A stretch of 64,000 nt of DNA from Micromonospora peucetia (lineage in GTDB: Bacteria; Actinomycetota; Actinomycetes; Mycobacteriales; Micromonosporaceae). The notes below the pieces were generated by a model that saw only the letters and a program-made list of their open reading frames with translations, made no database searches and was not told the DNA's origin. This document shows, piece by piece, positions 51,549-60,105 of this stretch; position 1 is the stretch's first letter, and every line of letters begins with the position of its first letter. The stretch is taken from NCBI RefSeq assembly GCF_900091625.1, contig NZ_FMIC01000002.1, forward strand, positions 6,448,001 through 6,512,000, given 5' to 3'. The position numbers and the translations under genes are program-made.

Positions 51549-53043
51549 GGGTGACCTCCCGTAGGGCACGTTTGTCCACCTTCATCGCAGGGGTCATCGG
51601 CAGCGCGTCGAGCACGTGGAACCGGCGAGGCACCTTGTACCCGGCCAGGGCGGCGCGGCAATGCTCGCGCAGCCCGTCGGGATCCACCCCTCGACCGGGG
51701 TGTGGTACGACGGCGGCCTCCACCCGTTCGCCCCACAGCGGGTCGTCCGCGCCGAACACCGCCACCTGGTGGACCTGCGGATGCCGGGCGATCACGTTCT
51801 CCACCTCAATCGGGAAGACGTTCTCGCCCCCTGAGATGATCATGTCTTTGGCGCGGCCGGCCAGGTGCAGGAAGCCGTTCTCGTCGAGCCAGCCGAGGTC
51901 ACCGGAGCGGATCGCACCGTCGACCGCCGTGGCACGGGTCTGTTCCGGCCGCGCCCAGTACCCGGACATCTGCCACGGGGCGCGGACCAGTACCTCCCCG
52001 ACGCTGCCCCGGGGCACGTCGTGGCCAGCGTCGTCGACGATGCGGATCGACACGCCCGGCACCGGGCGACCCAGCCCCCGGTCGACGCCGTCCTCCTGTT
52101 CCCAGGAGCGAACCCGGGCCACCGCGCCGAACTCGGTGGCGCCGTACCCGGTGATCAGGCGGGCCCGCGGAAACGCGGCGCGCAGCCGACCAGGGAAGGC
52201 GGGCACGCTGGCGGTAGAGCCGAACAGCACCCGGCGGATCGAGGCACCGTGCTCCGCACCGAAGCCGGGATGCTCCAGCAGCCGCAACAACGCGGTGGGT
52301 GCGCCGAACAGCCGGGTGGGCCGGCCGGTGGCGAGCGCGTCGAGGACAGCGGCCTCGTCAAAACGCGGCAGCAGCCAGGCGGTGCCGCCCGCGAACAGGG
52401 TCGCGAACACGATCGTGGCGACCGCGATGTGGAAGAACGGGGAGAAGTACAGCTCCACATCAGTACGCCGGATCTCCATCTGCGCCTGGCAGGACGCGGC
52501 GTACTGGTACAGCGCCGAATGGGTCCAGGTGGCGCCCTTCGGTTCGCCGGTGGTGCCGCCGGTACCGATGATCATCGCGGCCGCTTCGTCGCGGAACCCG
52601 GGCGACGACGAGGCGGGCGTCACGACGGTCAGCGACATCCGGCCGGCCAACGGCCCGGGAGCGCTGGCCGAAGGCAGCGTGGCCAGGCCACAGCCCAGCT
52701 TGGCCGCCAGCCCGGTGTCGGGTTCGGCGGCCAGCAACTGGGCCGGGCAGAGCGGGGCCAGGAAGGCGTACGCCTCGGGCGGGGCGAGTCGGATGTTCAG
52801 CGGTACCGCGACCGCCCCGGCGGCCATCACCCCGAACAGCGCGGCCAGGTGCGGGGCGCCGGGCGCCAGCGCGGTGACCACCCGGTCGCCGGGGGCGACG
52901 CCGAGGGCGCGCAGCGCGGCGGCGTGCTCCTCGATCGCGGTCCACAGTTCCGCGTAGGTGTACTCGCCGACCGCGTCGATCAGCGCCGGCGCGTTCGGCG
53001 CGTGCCGCGCGTGATCGGCGAGCACGTCCAGGTACCTGGTCAT
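51538..53043 (-). CDS. Acyl-CoA ligase (FadD/AMP-binding family)
   Basis: The 501-residue adenylate-forming enzyme has AMIIGTGGTTGEPKGATWTH (P-loop), ITGYGATEFGAV, SGDLGWLDENGFLHLAGRAK, MIISGGENVFPIEVEN and the final Lys in PMTPAMKVDKRAL. It should activate a free carboxylic acid to its CoA thioester at the head of the pathway. ATG 53043 overlaps the preceding dehydrogenase stop (ATGA). Confidence 0.93.
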   Translation of the reverse strand: MTRYLDVLADHARHAPNAPALIDAVGEYTYAELWTAIEEHAAALRALGVAPGDRVVTALAPGAPHLAALFGVMAAGAVAVPLNIRLAPPEAYAFLAPLCPAQLLAAEPDTGLAAKLGCGLATLPSASAPGPLAGRMSLTVVTPASSSPGFRDEAAAMIIGTGGTTGEPKGATWTHSALYQYAASCQAQMEIRRTDVELYFSPFFHIAVATIVFATLFAGGTAWLLPRFDEAAVLDALATGRPTRLFGAPTALLRLLEHPGFGAEHGASIRRVLFGSTASVPAFPGRLRAAFPRARLITGYGATEFGAVARVRSWEQEDGVDRGLGRPVPGVSIRIVDDAGHDVPRGSVGEVLVRAPWQMSGYWARPEQTRATAVDGAIRSGDLGWLDENGFLHLAGRAKDMIISGGENVFPIEVENVIARHPQVHQVAVFGADDPLWGERVEAAVVPHPGRGVDPDGLREHCRAALAGYKVPRRFHVLDALPMTPAMKVDKRALREVTRDA

Positions 53044-54146
53044 CGACGTCCTCCCAGCCCGAGCGCCTCGCGGGCCAGCACGCCCAGCATGATTTCCGAG
53101 GTGCCTCCGGCGATGGTCTCCATGAAGGTCTCGTGCCACAGGAAACTCGGCGTGCCGGTGCGGGCGGCCCCGGTATCGCCGACGTCGAACGGCAGCCGCG
53201 CAATGCGTTGCAGGGTCCTGCTGCCCAACAGCTTTGCCCGCGCCGCCTGCGCGGCGCCGTCGTGGCCGGCCTCCAGGGCCGCGAGGGTACTCATGGCCGC
53301 CACCTCCACCTCGGCCACGTCCAGCGCGATGTCGGCGATGTCGGCGCGGGTCCGGGCATCGACCGACCAGCCCCGCTCGGTCGACCAGCGCAGCAGATCC
53401 TCGAAGTCGCGGCGGACCCGGCCGGGCAGCACCATCAGATGCCGCTCGACGGCCAGCGCGGCCCGGATCAGCCGCCACGCCTCGCCTTCGGCACCGATCC
53501 GGTTCTCCTGCGGCACGTGCACGCCGTCGAGGCTCACCTCGTTGAGCCGATGCCCGTCGATGGTGTGGATCGGCCGGATCTGCACCCCGGGCGAGGTGAG
53601 GTCGAGCATCAACAGGGTGTGACCGCTTTCCGGGGTACGGCACAGCAGCCACAGGTAGTCGGAGTTGTGCGCGTCGGAGGTCCACCGCTTCTCGCCGGTA
53701 ACCCGGTACCCGTCGCCGTCGGGAACCGCCCGGGTGCGTACCGCGGCCAGGTCCGATCCGGCTTCCGGCTCCGAGTATCCCAACGCGAAGCTGATCTCGC
53801 CCCGGCCGATGCCGGGCAGGAAGCGGGCCCGTTGCTCGTCCGTGCCGTGCCCGATGATGGTCTTCGCGACGATCCCGGCGGCCAGGTCGGGGCGTACCGC
53901 GCGGGCGTAGGCCAGCTCGTCCCAGACGATGAACTCGGTGGAGGGCCACGCGTCCTGCCCGCCCCACTCACCCGGCCAGGCCAGCCGTAGCCAGCCGCGC
54001 CGGCCGAGTTCGCGGTACAGCTCGCGGCTGGCGCCGCCGCGGCCGTGGAAGTACTGCATCGGGTCGCGCTGGTGCGCGTGTTCGGCCAGGAAGGCCCGCA
54101 CCTCCTCGCGCAGGCGTTCCTGATCGGTGGTGAAGGCCCACCTCAT
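53040..54146 (-). CDS. Acyl-CoA dehydrogenase
   Basis: The 368-residue protein has the full fold: GWLRLAWPGEWGGQ near the N-terminus, FALGYSEPEAGSDLAAVRTR for FAD/substrate binding, GEKRWTSDAHNSDYLWLLCR and MLDLTSPGVQIRPI. In the C-terminal ETIAGGTSEIML the EGT glutamate of medium-chain enzymes is Gly, a feature of FadE subunits that use another base or act as heteromers. It may pair with the short subunit two genes downstream. Both ends overlap neighbours by 4 bp. Confidence 0.9.
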   Translation of the reverse strand: MRWAFTTDQERLREEVRAFLAEHAHQRDPMQYFHGRGGASRELYRELGRRGWLRLAWPGEWGGQDAWPSTEFIVWDELAYARAVRPDLAAGIVAKTIIGHGTDEQRARFLPGIGRGEISFALGYSEPEAGSDLAAVRTRAVPDGDGYRVTGEKRWTSDAHNSDYLWLLCRTPESGHTLLMLDLTSPGVQIRPIHTIDGHRLNEVSLDGVHVPQENRIGAEGEAWRLIRAALAVERHLMVLPGRVRRDFEDLLRWSTERGWSVDARTRADIADIALDVAEVEVAAMSTLAALEAGHDGAAQAARAKLLGSRTLQRIARLPFDVGDTGAARTGTPSFLWHETFMETIAGGTSEIMLGVLAREALGLGGRR

Positions 54147-54940
54147 GCGGGCACCTCGACATTCCACTGCGGCGGGCGTCGCTGCACGAAGGCGCGCGCA
54201 CCCTCGATGAAGTCGGGGTGGGTCCACTGCCGGCGGGCCAGTTCCCAGCCGTACTCCAGGGCCTCCTGGTGCGGCCGTTCGGCGGCGCCCCAGACGGCCT
54301 GCTTCGAGAGCGACACCGCACTCGGAGAGTTCGCGGCGATGGCCGCGGCCAGTTCCCGCGCGGTGTCCATCAGGCCGGCCGCCGGCACCAGTTCGTCGAC
54401 CAGACCAAGCTGGTACGCGCGGGTCGCGTCGAGCCGAAACCCCCGGCCCGCCAGCGTCATCCGCAGCACGGTGCCCAGCGGTAGGCGGCGAGCCAGTCCG
54501 ATGTTCTCCACCGCACCGACCTGGCCGACGCTGACATGGGTGTCCATGAACTGGGCATGCTCGGCGGCCACGACGATGTCGGCGTCCGCGACGAAGTGCA
54601 GCCCACCTCCGGCGACCAGCCCGTTCACGGCACAGATGACGGGCTTCCACACCTGGTTCTGCAACGGTGACCAGACGATGTCCTCGGCCACCGTGCCATG
54701 CCCGGACGAGGTCGTACCGTTGTCGGCCACCTCGCGGACGTCGGCGCCGGTGCAGAAGTGCCGGTCCCCGGTGCCGGTGACGATGACCACCCGTACCGAC
54801 GGATCGTCGCGTACCTTCGCCCACAACTCGCGCAGCCGGGGCCGCATCCGCCGGGACAGCGCGTTGCCCACCTCCGGCCGGTTGAGTCGGATGGTGGCGA
54901 TGCCGTCGCGCTCGTCGTACTCGATGTCCTCGTTCGTCAT
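54143..54940 (-). CDS. Crotonase-fold (enoyl-CoA hydratase/isomerase family) protein
   Basis: The 265-residue protein has the crotonase CoA-binding pattern FCTGADVREVADNG and the oxyanion segment AVNGLVAGGGLHFVADADIV. In the following helix the two hydratase glutamates (PE..., and AME...) appear replaced: HVSVGQVGAVENIG and LRMTLAG. It may therefore be a hydrolase, isomerase or lyase rather than a hydratase. ATG 54940 is 4 bp past the stop of the CaiB-type gene. Confidence 0.9.
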   Translation of the reverse strand: MTNEDIEYDERDGIATIRLNRPEVGNALSRRMRPRLRELWAKVRDDPSVRVVIVTGTGDRHFCTGADVREVADNGTTSSGHGTVAEDIVWSPLQNQVWKPVICAVNGLVAGGGLHFVADADIVVAAEHAQFMDTHVSVGQVGAVENIGLARRLPLGTVLRMTLAGRGFRLDATRAYQLGLVDELVPAAGLMDTARELAAAIAANSPSAVSLSKQAVWGAAERPHQEALEYGWELARRQWTHPDFIEGARAFVQRRPPQWNVEVPA

Positions 54941-54944
54941 GTCG

Positions 54945-56087
54945 CTAACCCACGATCCGCTCGGCGCGCAGCCGTTCGATGTCTCTGATGGAAAGTCCGA
55001 GGCCGGCGAGGAGCTCGTCGGTGTGCCGGCCGTACCCGACCGGCGGGCCCGGCGGCACCGCGGCGGTCCGGGAGAACCGCGGCGCGGGTGCCGGCTGGGG
55101 CGTACCCGCGACCGGCACCAGCGTGCCCCGGGCGGCCAGATGCGGGTGACCGACGGCCTCGGTCATCGACAGCACCGGCGTCACGCAGGCGTCGGTACCG
55201 TCGAACACCGCAGTCCACTCGTCCCGGGTGCGGGCGGCGAAGATCCGGGCGAACGCGGCGGCCGATGCGGGCCAGCGCTCCCGGTCGTGCTGCGGATGGT
55301 CGTCGGCCGTCACCCCGAGCCCGGACAGCAGCTGGGCGTAGAACTGCGGCTCGATCGCGCCGACCGCCATGAAGCCACCGTCGCTGGTGCGGTACGTGCG
55401 GTAGAAGTGCGCCGAGCCGTCGAGCACGTTGCTCTCCCGCCGGTCCGACCAGGTGCCGGCGGCCAGCATCCCGTGGAACATCGCGGTCAGCGAGACCGCA
55501 CCGTCCACCATGGCCGCGTCGATGACCTGCCCGGCGCCGGAGCGCTCCCGTTCCCGCAGCGCGCAGGCGATGCCGAAGGCCAGGTACATCGCGCCGCCGC
55601 CGAAGTCGCCGACCAGGTTCAACGGCACCGGCGGTGGCAGCTCGGCCGGCCCCATCGGGTGCAGCGCTCCGGCGATCCCGATGTAGTTGATGTCGTGCCC
55701 GGCCCGCTGGGCCAGCGGCCCGTCCTGCCCCCAGCCGGTCATCCGCGCGTAGATCAGCCCCGGATTGCGTTCCAGGCAGGGCTGCGGGCCGGCGCCCAGC
55801 CGCTCCATCACGCCGGGCCGCATCCCCTCCATCAGCACGTCGGCGCCTTCCGCGAGGCGCAGCAACAGGTCCACGCCCTCGGACCGCTTGAGGTCCAGTG
55901 CCACGGTGCGCCGGTGCCGGTGCCGCGGATCCGTCTCGACGCTCGCTCCCGCACCCGGCGCGGGGGCGCCCACCCGGTCGACCCGGATCACCTCGGCGCC
56001 CATGTCGGCCAGCAGCATCCCGGCGAACGGCACCGGGCCCAGCGCCGCCACCTCGATGATCCGTACCCCCTGCAGCGGCCCGGACAT
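54945..56087 (-). CDS. CaiB/BaiF family CoA-transferase or alpha-methylacyl-CoA racemase
   Basis: The 380-residue protein starts at ATG 56087, with GGAGG 7 bp upstream. It has RIIEVAALGPVPFAGMLLAD, GADVLMEGMRPGVMERLG, GWGQDGPLAQRAGHDINYIG (His of the racemase pair) and NLVGDFGGGAMYLAFGIACA (Asp). The His/Asp pair and MTGWGQ favour an alpha-methylacyl-CoA racemase, which would let S-specific dehydrogenases process an R-2-methyl-branched acid. Transferase activity is the alternative. Confidence 0.9.
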   Translation of the reverse strand: MSGPLQGVRIIEVAALGPVPFAGMLLADMGAEVIRVDRVGAPAPGAGASVETDPRHRHRRTVALDLKRSEGVDLLLRLAEGADVLMEGMRPGVMERLGAGPQPCLERNPGLIYARMTGWGQDGPLAQRAGHDINYIGIAGALHPMGPAELPPPVPLNLVGDFGGGAMYLAFGIACALRERERSGAGQVIDAAMVDGAVSLTAMFHGMLAAGTWSDRRESNVLDGSAHFYRTYRTSDGGFMAVGAIEPQFYAQLLSGLGVTADDHPQHDRERWPASAAAFARIFAARTRDEWTAVFDGTDACVTPVLSMTEAVGHPHLAARGTLVPVAGTPQPAPAPRFSRTAAVPPGPPVGYGRHTDELLAGLGLSIRDIERLRAERIVG

Positions 56088-56113
56088 GACATTTCCTCCG
56101 ATGTGTGCTGTGT

Positions 56114-57253
56114 TCATCGCAGTGCCGAGACCCCGAGCAGGTGCTTGCCCAGGTGCAGGATCTGGATCTGGCTGGTGCCCTCGGGGATGGTCGCCTCCCG
56201 CGCGTCGCGGAAGTAGCGCTCCACCGGGGACTCCTCCATCAGCCCGGCCCCGCCGTGCACCTGCAACGCGAGCGTCGCGGCCTGACCAGCGGCCTCGCCG
56301 CAGTAGTACTTGGCCATCGAGCACTCGTACCGGCCCGGCAGCCCGGCGTCGAGCGTGCGGGCCGCCTGATAGCCCAGCAGCCGGGCGGTCTCGGTGAGCG
56401 TGGCGACCTGCACCACCATCTCCTGCACCAGCTGGAATCCGGCGATCGGGCGGCCGAACTGTTCCCGGGTACGGGCGAAGTCCACGCAGGACTCCAGGCA
56501 GGCCTGGGCCAGCCCGACCGCGCCCATCGCCATGTTCAACCGGCCCAGGTTGACGCCGGACATCGCCAGGGCCAGCCCACGACCCAACTCGCCCAGCAGA
56601 TTGGCTGCCGGAATCCGGGTCTGGTCGAAGACCAGCTCACAGCTGGTCGTGGCCCGCAGCGGCATGTGCGGGATGTCGTAGGCCTGGTACTCCGACTCCG
56701 TCCGGTCCACCAGGAACGCGCTGACCTCGCCGGTGTCCGGCACCCGGGCCAGCACGACCCCGAAGTCGCCGGCCAGGGCGTTGGTGATGTAGAGCTTCCG
56801 CCCGTTGATGACATAGTCGTCCCCGTCGCGCCGCGCCGTCGTGCGCAGCGCACCGGCGTCGGAACCCGCGTCGGGTTCGGTGAGCGCGAACCAGCCGAAC
56901 CGTTGCCCGGCCAGCAGCGGCCGGAGGAACCGCTCCTTCTGCTCCGGCGTGCCGGCCGTGCTCAGTACCCGGGCCACCATGCTCTGCACGTTGAGCGTGG
57001 TGCGCAGCGAACCCCAGCAGCGGCCGGCCTCCTGCATCAGCAGCGCCTGCGCCATGTGGCTGGCGCCGTCGCCGCCGTCCGCCTCCGGTACCACGCCGCG
57101 CACGTACCCGAACTCGTACAGCTCGGCCAGCCGATGCCAGGGAAAGGTACGCGCGCGTTCGTGCTCGGTCACGATCGGCGCGATCTTCGCGTCGAGGTAC
57201 GAGCGCACGCTGTCGCGCAGCAGCCGCTCGTCCTCACTCAGCAGGACATCCAT
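56114..57253 (-). CDS. Acyl-CoA dehydrogenase (catalytic Glu present)
   Basis: The 379-residue dehydrogenase has GVVPEADGGDGASHMAQALL, FGWFALTEPDAGSDAGALRT, INGRKLYITNALAGDFGVVL and a normal C-terminus, ATIPEGTSQIQILHLGKHLL. The EGT glutamate is intact, in contrast to the other homologues in the operon. It should introduce an alpha-beta double bond into an acyl-CoA and pass electrons to ETF. Located 10 bp after the SDR. Confidence 0.93.
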   Translation of the reverse strand: MDVLLSEDERLLRDSVRSYLDAKIAPIVTEHERARTFPWHRLAELYEFGYVRGVVPEADGGDGASHMAQALLMQEAGRCWGSLRTTLNVQSMVARVLSTAGTPEQKERFLRPLLAGQRFGWFALTEPDAGSDAGALRTTARRDGDDYVINGRKLYITNALAGDFGVVLARVPDTGEVSAFLVDRTESEYQAYDIPHMPLRATTSCELVFDQTRIPAANLLGELGRGLALAMSGVNLGRLNMAMGAVGLAQACLESCVDFARTREQFGRPIAGFQLVQEMVVQVATLTETARLLGYQAARTLDAGLPGRYECSMAKYYCGEAAGQAATLALQVHGGAGLMEESPVERYFRDAREATIPEGTSQIQILHLGKHLLGVSALR

Positions 57254-57263
57254 CGCCGCCTCC

Positions 57264-58034
57264 TCAGCTGAACCGGCCGCCGGTGACGTGCAGCACGTCC
57301 CCGGTGACGAACGAGGCTGCCGGCGAGGCGAGATACAGCGCGGCGGCGGAGATGTCCTCGGGGGTGCCGAGGCGGCGAATCGAGTTGGCGCGCTCCGCCC
57401 GTTCCGCGATGGCGTCGAACTTCGGGTGCCGGCGGACGGTCTCGGTGGCGATCAGGCCGGGGGCGATGGCGTTGACCGTGATGTTGTGCTTGCCGAGCTC
57501 CTTGGCCAGGGTACGGGTCAGGCCGACGATGCCGGCCTTGGCCGCCGCGTAGTTCGCCTGCCCCGGGTTGCCCAGGTACGCGCGGGAGCTGATGTTGATG
57601 AGCCGTCCGTAGCCGCGCTCGATCATGCCCGGCGCCACCGCACGGCTGCACGCGAAGGTGCCGTACAGGCACACGTTGAGCACCTGGTGCCAGTCTTCGT
57701 CACTCATCGACACCAGCGGCCGGTCCACCGGGAAGCCGGCGTTGTTGACCAGGATGTCGATGCGGCCGTGGCGGGCGCTCACCTCGGCGGCCATCGCGTC
57801 GATGCTCTGCCGGGACGTCACGTCCAGCACGTGCGGATGTGCGTCGACGCCGTCCGCGGCGAGTTGCTCGGCACCGCGGGCGGCGGGTTCGGCGGCGATG
57901 TCGGCGACGATCACGATGGCGCCGGCCATCCCGAGTTCCCGGCTGATGGCCAGGCCCAGTCCGCCCGCTCCACCGGTGACCACGGCCACCTGACCATGGA
58001 GCGTCTGTGTTGAAACCGAGGCCGTAGCCGTCAT
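57264..58034 (-). CDS. SDR-family 3-hydroxyacyl-CoA dehydrogenase-like enzyme
   Basis: The 256-residue SDR has TGGAGGLGLA (NAD binding), NNAG, the full Ser-Tyr-Lys set (LINISSRAYLGN; ANYAAAKAG) and VTGDVLHVTGG at the end. An acidic residue after the second strand (VADIA) favours NAD over NADP. In this operon it most likely oxidises a 3-hydroxyacyl-CoA before thiolysis. The start ATG overlaps the IclR gene stop by 4 bp. Confidence 0.92.
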   Translation of the reverse strand: MTATASVSTQTLHGQVAVVTGGAGGLGLAISRELGMAGAIVIVADIAAEPAARGAEQLAADGVDAHPHVLDVTSRQSIDAMAAEVSARHGRIDILVNNAGFPVDRPLVSMSDEDWHQVLNVCLYGTFACSRAVAPGMIERGYGRLINISSRAYLGNPGQANYAAAKAGIVGLTRTLAKELGKHNITVNAIAPGLIATETVRRHPKFDAIAERAERANSIRRLGTPEDISAAALYLASPAASFVTGDVLHVTGGRFS

Positions 58035-58882
58035 GTGCGGTACTCCCTGTCTTTCGGAGGTTGGTGGTCGGCCCAGGACTCGTCCTGACCGACGAGTTCG
58101 GTGCGACCGGCGAGCATTTTTGTGATCCGCTCGCAGCATTCGCGCAGCAGCCGCCCGTACAAGGCGGATTGTTGTTCGTCCATCTCACTGGTGAAAGCCA
58201 CTGCGGCGGCTACCAGCCGGATCCGCCCGTCCGGCCCGAAGATCGGCGCGGCGACGGTGCTGACGCCCAGCGCGTAGCCCTCGTGGTCAACTGCGAAACC
58301 CTGCTCGCGTACCCGTTCCAGCTCGCGCAGAAAGATCTCCTTGCGGGCGACGCTCTTGCTGGTGAACAACTGCAGCCCGGTGGCCAGCGCGGCATTGACC
58401 TGCGAGGGCTGGTCGTAGGCGAGGAAGACCCGGCCGAACGAGCCGCCCTGGATCGGCACCGGCGTGCCGACCTGCAGGGTGATGCGTACCCGGTGCGGGC
58501 GCTCCAGCTTGTCGACCAGGATGATCTCGGTCAGGCTGATCCGCCGGTACAGCACGATCGTGGCGTTCATCTGGTCCAGCAGTTTGGCCAGGCTGCGCTT
58601 GGCGATGCTGACGTCGTTCATCTGGTTGGCCGCGGCGGCGCCGAGTTCGACCAGCGCGGGGCCGAGCTGGTAGCCCTGCCCGGCGTCGTCGTACTGGACG
58701 AGATTCTCGGCCAGCAGGGTGCGCAGGATGTAATAGGTGGTGCTCTTGTTCATGCCGGTGGCTTCCACCGTCTTCGCCAGCGACATTGAGTCCTGCGCCG
58801 CGAGCAGCCGCAGCACCCGTACGGCCCGTTCGATGGCGGGGACCCGATATTCCTCGGTCATGGCAGCGTCACCTCTACTCAT
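58031..58882 (-). CDS. IclR-family transcriptional regulator
   Basis: The 283-residue protein has an N-terminal winged helix (IERAVRVLRLLAAQDSMSLA; GMNKSTTYYILRTLLAENLV) and a C-terminal IclR effector domain (PIQGGSFGRVFLAYD; GYALGVSTVAAPIFGPDGRI). ATG 58882 overlaps the stop of the preceding dehydrogenase (ATGA); ATG 58861 is an alternative with GAGGTGA upstream. Being inside the operon it regulates, rather than divergent from it, is uncommon for IclR genes. Confidence 0.92.
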   Translation of the reverse strand: MSRGDAAMTEEYRVPAIERAVRVLRLLAAQDSMSLAKTVEATGMNKSTTYYILRTLLAENLVQYDDAGQGYQLGPALVELGAAAANQMNDVSIAKRSLAKLLDQMNATIVLYRRISLTEIILVDKLERPHRVRITLQVGTPVPIQGGSFGRVFLAYDQPSQVNAALATGLQLFTSKSVARKEIFLRELERVREQGFAVDHEGYALGVSTVAAPIFGPDGRIRLVAAAVAFTSEMDEQQSALYGRLLRECCERITKMLAGRTELVGQDESWADHQPPKDREYRT

Positions 58883-60105
58883 CCGCTCACCTCTCCATTG
58901 GCCATGCGCCGTGAGATGAGCCGCTTGAGTATCTCCGAAGAGCCGTCCGCGATCTGGACCGTCCGCATGCTCTGCCACGCCTTCGCGAGCCCCACCTCGG
59001 TGGTGATGCCCATCCCGCCCAGCGTCTGTATGGCCCGGTCAATGACATCGGTCGCCATCTCCGTGGCGAACAGTTTGGCCATCGCCACCTCGGTCAGGGC
59101 GGGTCGCCCGGCGTCGACCAGTTCGGCGGCGTGCAGTCCCATCAGGTGCGCGGCGTGGATCCGGGTGGCGGCATCGGCCAGCGGGAACGAGATGCCCTGG
59201 TTGTCGAACAGCCGGGTGCCGAACGTCTCCCGCTCGGTGGCGAAGTCGACCGCCAGGCCCAGCGCCCAGCGGGCCAGCCCGACGCCCTTCGCCGTGTTGT
59301 ACAGCCGGCCGGTGGCGATGCCGTCCAGCCCGAGCGACAGCCCGCCGCCCGGCTCACCGAACAACTGCCAGTCCTCGACCCGCACCTCGTTCATCGACAG
59401 GATGGCATGCTCGCCGCCCATCTGGCCGTACAGGCCGATGACGCTGTCCACCTGGAATCCCGGCGCGTCGGTCGGTACCAGGAAAGCCGAGATGCCGCCC
59501 GCTCTGGCCCGCACCCTCTCGGGGTCGGTGACCGCGAAGACGATGGCCAGGTCGGCATGCGGCCCGTTGGAGATCCACTGCTTGACGCCGGTGAGCCGCC
59601 AGCCGCCTGCCTCGGGTACCGCCCGGGTCGACATCTGCCACACGTCCGAGCCGGCGCCAGGCTCGGACATCGCGAAGCACATGGTCTGCTCACCGGAGAG
59701 CAGGGAGCCCAGGAAGGTGTCCCGCAGCCGCTGCCCGGCGCGGGCGAACACCACGCTCGGCCCGGTGGCCCAGTGCGCCACCACCTCGCTGCCCAGCCAG
59801 CCGCCGCTGCCGCAGAGCCGGTTGATCAGCTCCCACGCCGCGTACGAGGTGACCGCGCCCTGCCCACCGCCGCCCAGCTCCTCGGGAACGCACATCGTGT
59901 AGTACCCGGCGCGGGCCGAGGCCATCCGGACCGCCCGGCGGTGCTCCTCGACGGCGGCGACGTGCCGGCCGTCCGGCCCGTACCGCTGGCGCGGGTCGGA
60001 CAGCAGCGCACCGGCGTCGCGGTGCCGGGCGAGGACCTCCGCGTTCAGGAAGTCGCGCAGCCCGTCCAGGATCTCCCGGGTCTGCGCCGACAGCAGTTCG
60101 CTCAT
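58879..60105 (-). CDS. Acyl-CoA dehydrogenase
   Basis: The 408-residue protein shows YYTMCVPEELGGGGQGAVTS, CFAMSEPGAGSDVWQMSTRA, GVKQWISNGPHADLAIVFAV and QTLGGMGITTEVGLAKAWQS. In the terminal VQIADGSSEILKRL the usual Glu of E-G-T/S is Asp. The substrate may be a bulky or branched acyl-CoA. ATG 60105 overlaps the stop of the fusion gene by 4 bp. Confidence 0.91.
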   Translation of the reverse strand: MSELLSAQTREILDGLRDFLNAEVLARHRDAGALLSDPRQRYGPDGRHVAAVEEHRRAVRMASARAGYYTMCVPEELGGGGQGAVTSYAAWELINRLCGSGGWLGSEVVAHWATGPSVVFARAGQRLRDTFLGSLLSGEQTMCFAMSEPGAGSDVWQMSTRAVPEAGGWRLTGVKQWISNGPHADLAIVFAVTDPERVRARAGGISAFLVPTDAPGFQVDSVIGLYGQMGGEHAILSMNEVRVEDWQLFGEPGGGLSLGLDGIATGRLYNTAKGVGLARWALGLAVDFATERETFGTRLFDNQGISFPLADAATRIHAAHLMGLHAAELVDAGRPALTEVAMAKLFATEMATDVIDRAIQTLGGMGITTEVGLAKAWQSMRTVQIADGSSEILKRLISRRMANGEVSG

